A stretch of 64,000 nt of DNA from a bacterium (GTDB lineage Bacteria; Bdellovibrionota; Bacteriovoracia; Bacteriovoracales; Bacteriovoracaceae): contig JAUHVL010000005.1 of NCBI GenBank assembly GCA_030425045.1, positions 62,001 to 126,000 of the forward strand, in the 5' to 3' direction. Shown here one piece after another: positions 62,958 to 64,000 of the stretch. Both the position numbers and the translations under genes were made by a program. Numbering within the stretch: position 1 is the first letter of the stretch; every line of letters begins with the position of its first letter. The notes below the pieces were generated by a model. That model worked only from the letters and a program-made list of their open reading frames with translations. It was not told where the DNA came from and made no database searches.

Positions 62958-64000
62958 ATGGAAAAAAGGTTAAACACAAGATTGGTTTCTTCAAGAATGT
63001 TAGAGAAAGGATTTTCTCAACAGGATCTTGCTGACAAAATTGGTGTATCAAAAGCAGCTATTTCAAAATGGTTGAAACCGTCTTCTTTCCCTAAACCATC
63101 TTATCTTTTAAAACTAGGAAAACTCTTAAGCATTAAGCATGGTGATCTTGTTATTAATGATGCTGGCCTTATTCAACAAGTTGCTTTTAGAAAAAGTGGG
63201 AATTATAAGATTAAAGAAGAACATATTGAGCAATTTCAATTCGTGGCGAGACTCTTAAAAAGATTAGTTCCACAATTACCATTTGATCAATTCAGTGACC
63301 CTTCGATTTTGTCTAAGCCTGAGGTGAATTATAAATATATTCAAAATGTTGTTAGAAACACAAGAGGTGATATCGCAGAGGAAAATGGAGAGATTAAATA
63401 TACTTCTTTAATTAATTTATTTAATAACTTAAAGGCAATTTTAATTCCTGTTCTATGGGATAAAAAATCAAGAAAACACGGAACTCATATACATTTATCA
63501 GAATCTAAAACGACTTGGATCTTCTTGAATATTGATTCTAGTATTTTTGATTTCAAGTTTTGGATGGCACATGAATTAGGCCACGCTAAAGCTCCACAAC
63601 TTACCGGAGATGAGGGAGAAGACTTTGCTGACCGATTTGCTGGTGCTTTATTATTTCCAGAAGAAATGGCTAAAAGTACTTATGAAAAGCTAATTGGTTT
63701 AGAGAATGTATGGGATAGAGTAAATAGTGTCGTTGAAATTGCGAAAGAGATAATGATTTCTCCGTTAACAATTTACTATCAATTAAAATTTTATTGTGAA
63801 GAATATGATTTAGCTTCACTTGATTTAGAACATGATAAGAGTATTTTTAAGGCTACTGCAGACCTAAACAAACAATATAAAAACGTAAGTGAAAATATAT
63901 TTAATACTGATAATCCTTCTGTAGAGGATTATTTAAGTTTTTCTGAGAATGAGTTTGGATCGGTATTTTTTCATGCCTTGAAAGGTTTATTAACAAATGA
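62958..64000 (+). CDS. XRE-type regulator with ImmA/IrrE (M78) metalloprotease domain, 3' end outside window
   Basis: The frame is open to the window end, so about 347 residues are seen. An N-terminal helix-turn-helix (FSQQDLADKIGVSKAAISKW, 19-38) is followed by a linker and an M78 zinc-peptidase motif H205-E-L-G-H209 with FADRFAGALLFPEEMA after it. Such HTH-ImmA proteins often cleave a partner repressor or act as antitoxin-like regulators of mobile elements and stress responses. GGGA is about 7 nt upstream. The partner, if any, would be outside the window. Confidence 0.88.
   Translation, partial: MEKRLNTRLVSSRMLEKGFSQQDLADKIGVSKAAISKWLKPSSFPKPSYLLKLGKLLSIKHGDLVINDAGLIQQVAFRKSGNYKIKEEHIEQFQFVARLLKRLVPQLPFDQFSDPSILSKPEVNYKYIQNVVRNTRGDIAEENGEIKYTSLINLFNNLKAILIPVLWDKKSRKHGTHIHLSESKTTWIFLNIDSSIFDFKFWMAHELGHAKAPQLTGDEGEDFADRFAGALLFPEEMAKSTYEKLIGLENVWDRVNSVVEIAKEIMISPLTIYYQLKFYCEEYDLASLDLEHDKSIFKATADLNKQYKNVSENIFNTDNPSVEDYLSFSENEFGSVFFHALKGLLTN

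Overview
The window is AT-rich, densely packed bacterial chromosome. A Gram-negative envelope is evident: TonB system, outer-membrane receptor and barrels, LPS-type glycosyltransferases. The long TtpC-like ExbB, the many secreted proteins of unknown family, the SNF2 helicase with a SWIM finger and the frequent TTG/GTG starts would fit a Bdellovibrionota (Bacteriovorax-like) or related delta-proteobacterial predator. That placement is inference from gene content, not from an rRNA marker.

Layout. 1-6339: a TonB energisation operon (receptor C-terminus, DUF3450 protein, TtpC-like, ExbB, ExbD, TonB, TPR protein), most genes coupled by 4-nt overlaps. 6343-12822: a small secreted protein, a hybrid histidine kinase with a tiny H-box protein behind it, a di-haem cytochrome, an acyltransferase, a YihY membrane protein and a secreted protein with a paired-palindrome upstream region. 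13232-26667: a surface-polysaccharide locus whose five consecutive genes encode a route to CDP-3,6-dideoxyhexose (CDP-paratose/CDP-tyvelose), plus GT2, GT22-like, DUF2079 and GT9 transferases and a 948-residue secreted protein. 26643-28149: a sigma-54 type response regulator with a second tiny H-box protein at its 3' end. 28229-37042: SNF2 helicase, rpoD, dnaG, trmB and an aminotransferase, all on the minus strand. 37076-39718: two small proteins and a pair of barrel-like envelope proteins. 39920-45188: a hydrolase fused to a PilZ-like domain, a site-2 protease, scpA, scpB and rluB. 45692-46125: an initiator tRNA-Met gene followed by two tandem 118-bp units that each repeat the 3' end of the tRNA, then an inverted-repeat element. 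46223-55630: an ABC ATPase with a permease/M1-peptidase fusion, a desaturase, PAP2, a DUF4105-like lipoprotein and an RND exporter. 55723-61763: a secreted protein coupled to phenylalanine hydroxylase, a sterol-desaturase family protein, a rhodanese, a DUF2914 protein and a TSUP permease. 61802-64000: a secreted protein and a divergent XRE/ImmA-type regulator that runs off the window.

The strongest candidates for something undescribed are: (i) two very small proteins (about 54 and 62 residues) that look like isolated DHp helical hairpins with the histidine-kinase H-box and no ATPase domain, each placed directly behind a receiver-containing two-component gene; and (ii) the initiator-tRNA tail repeats, whose units also carry a 12-nt complement of the same tRNA. 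Both are read directly from the sequence; their functions are inference.
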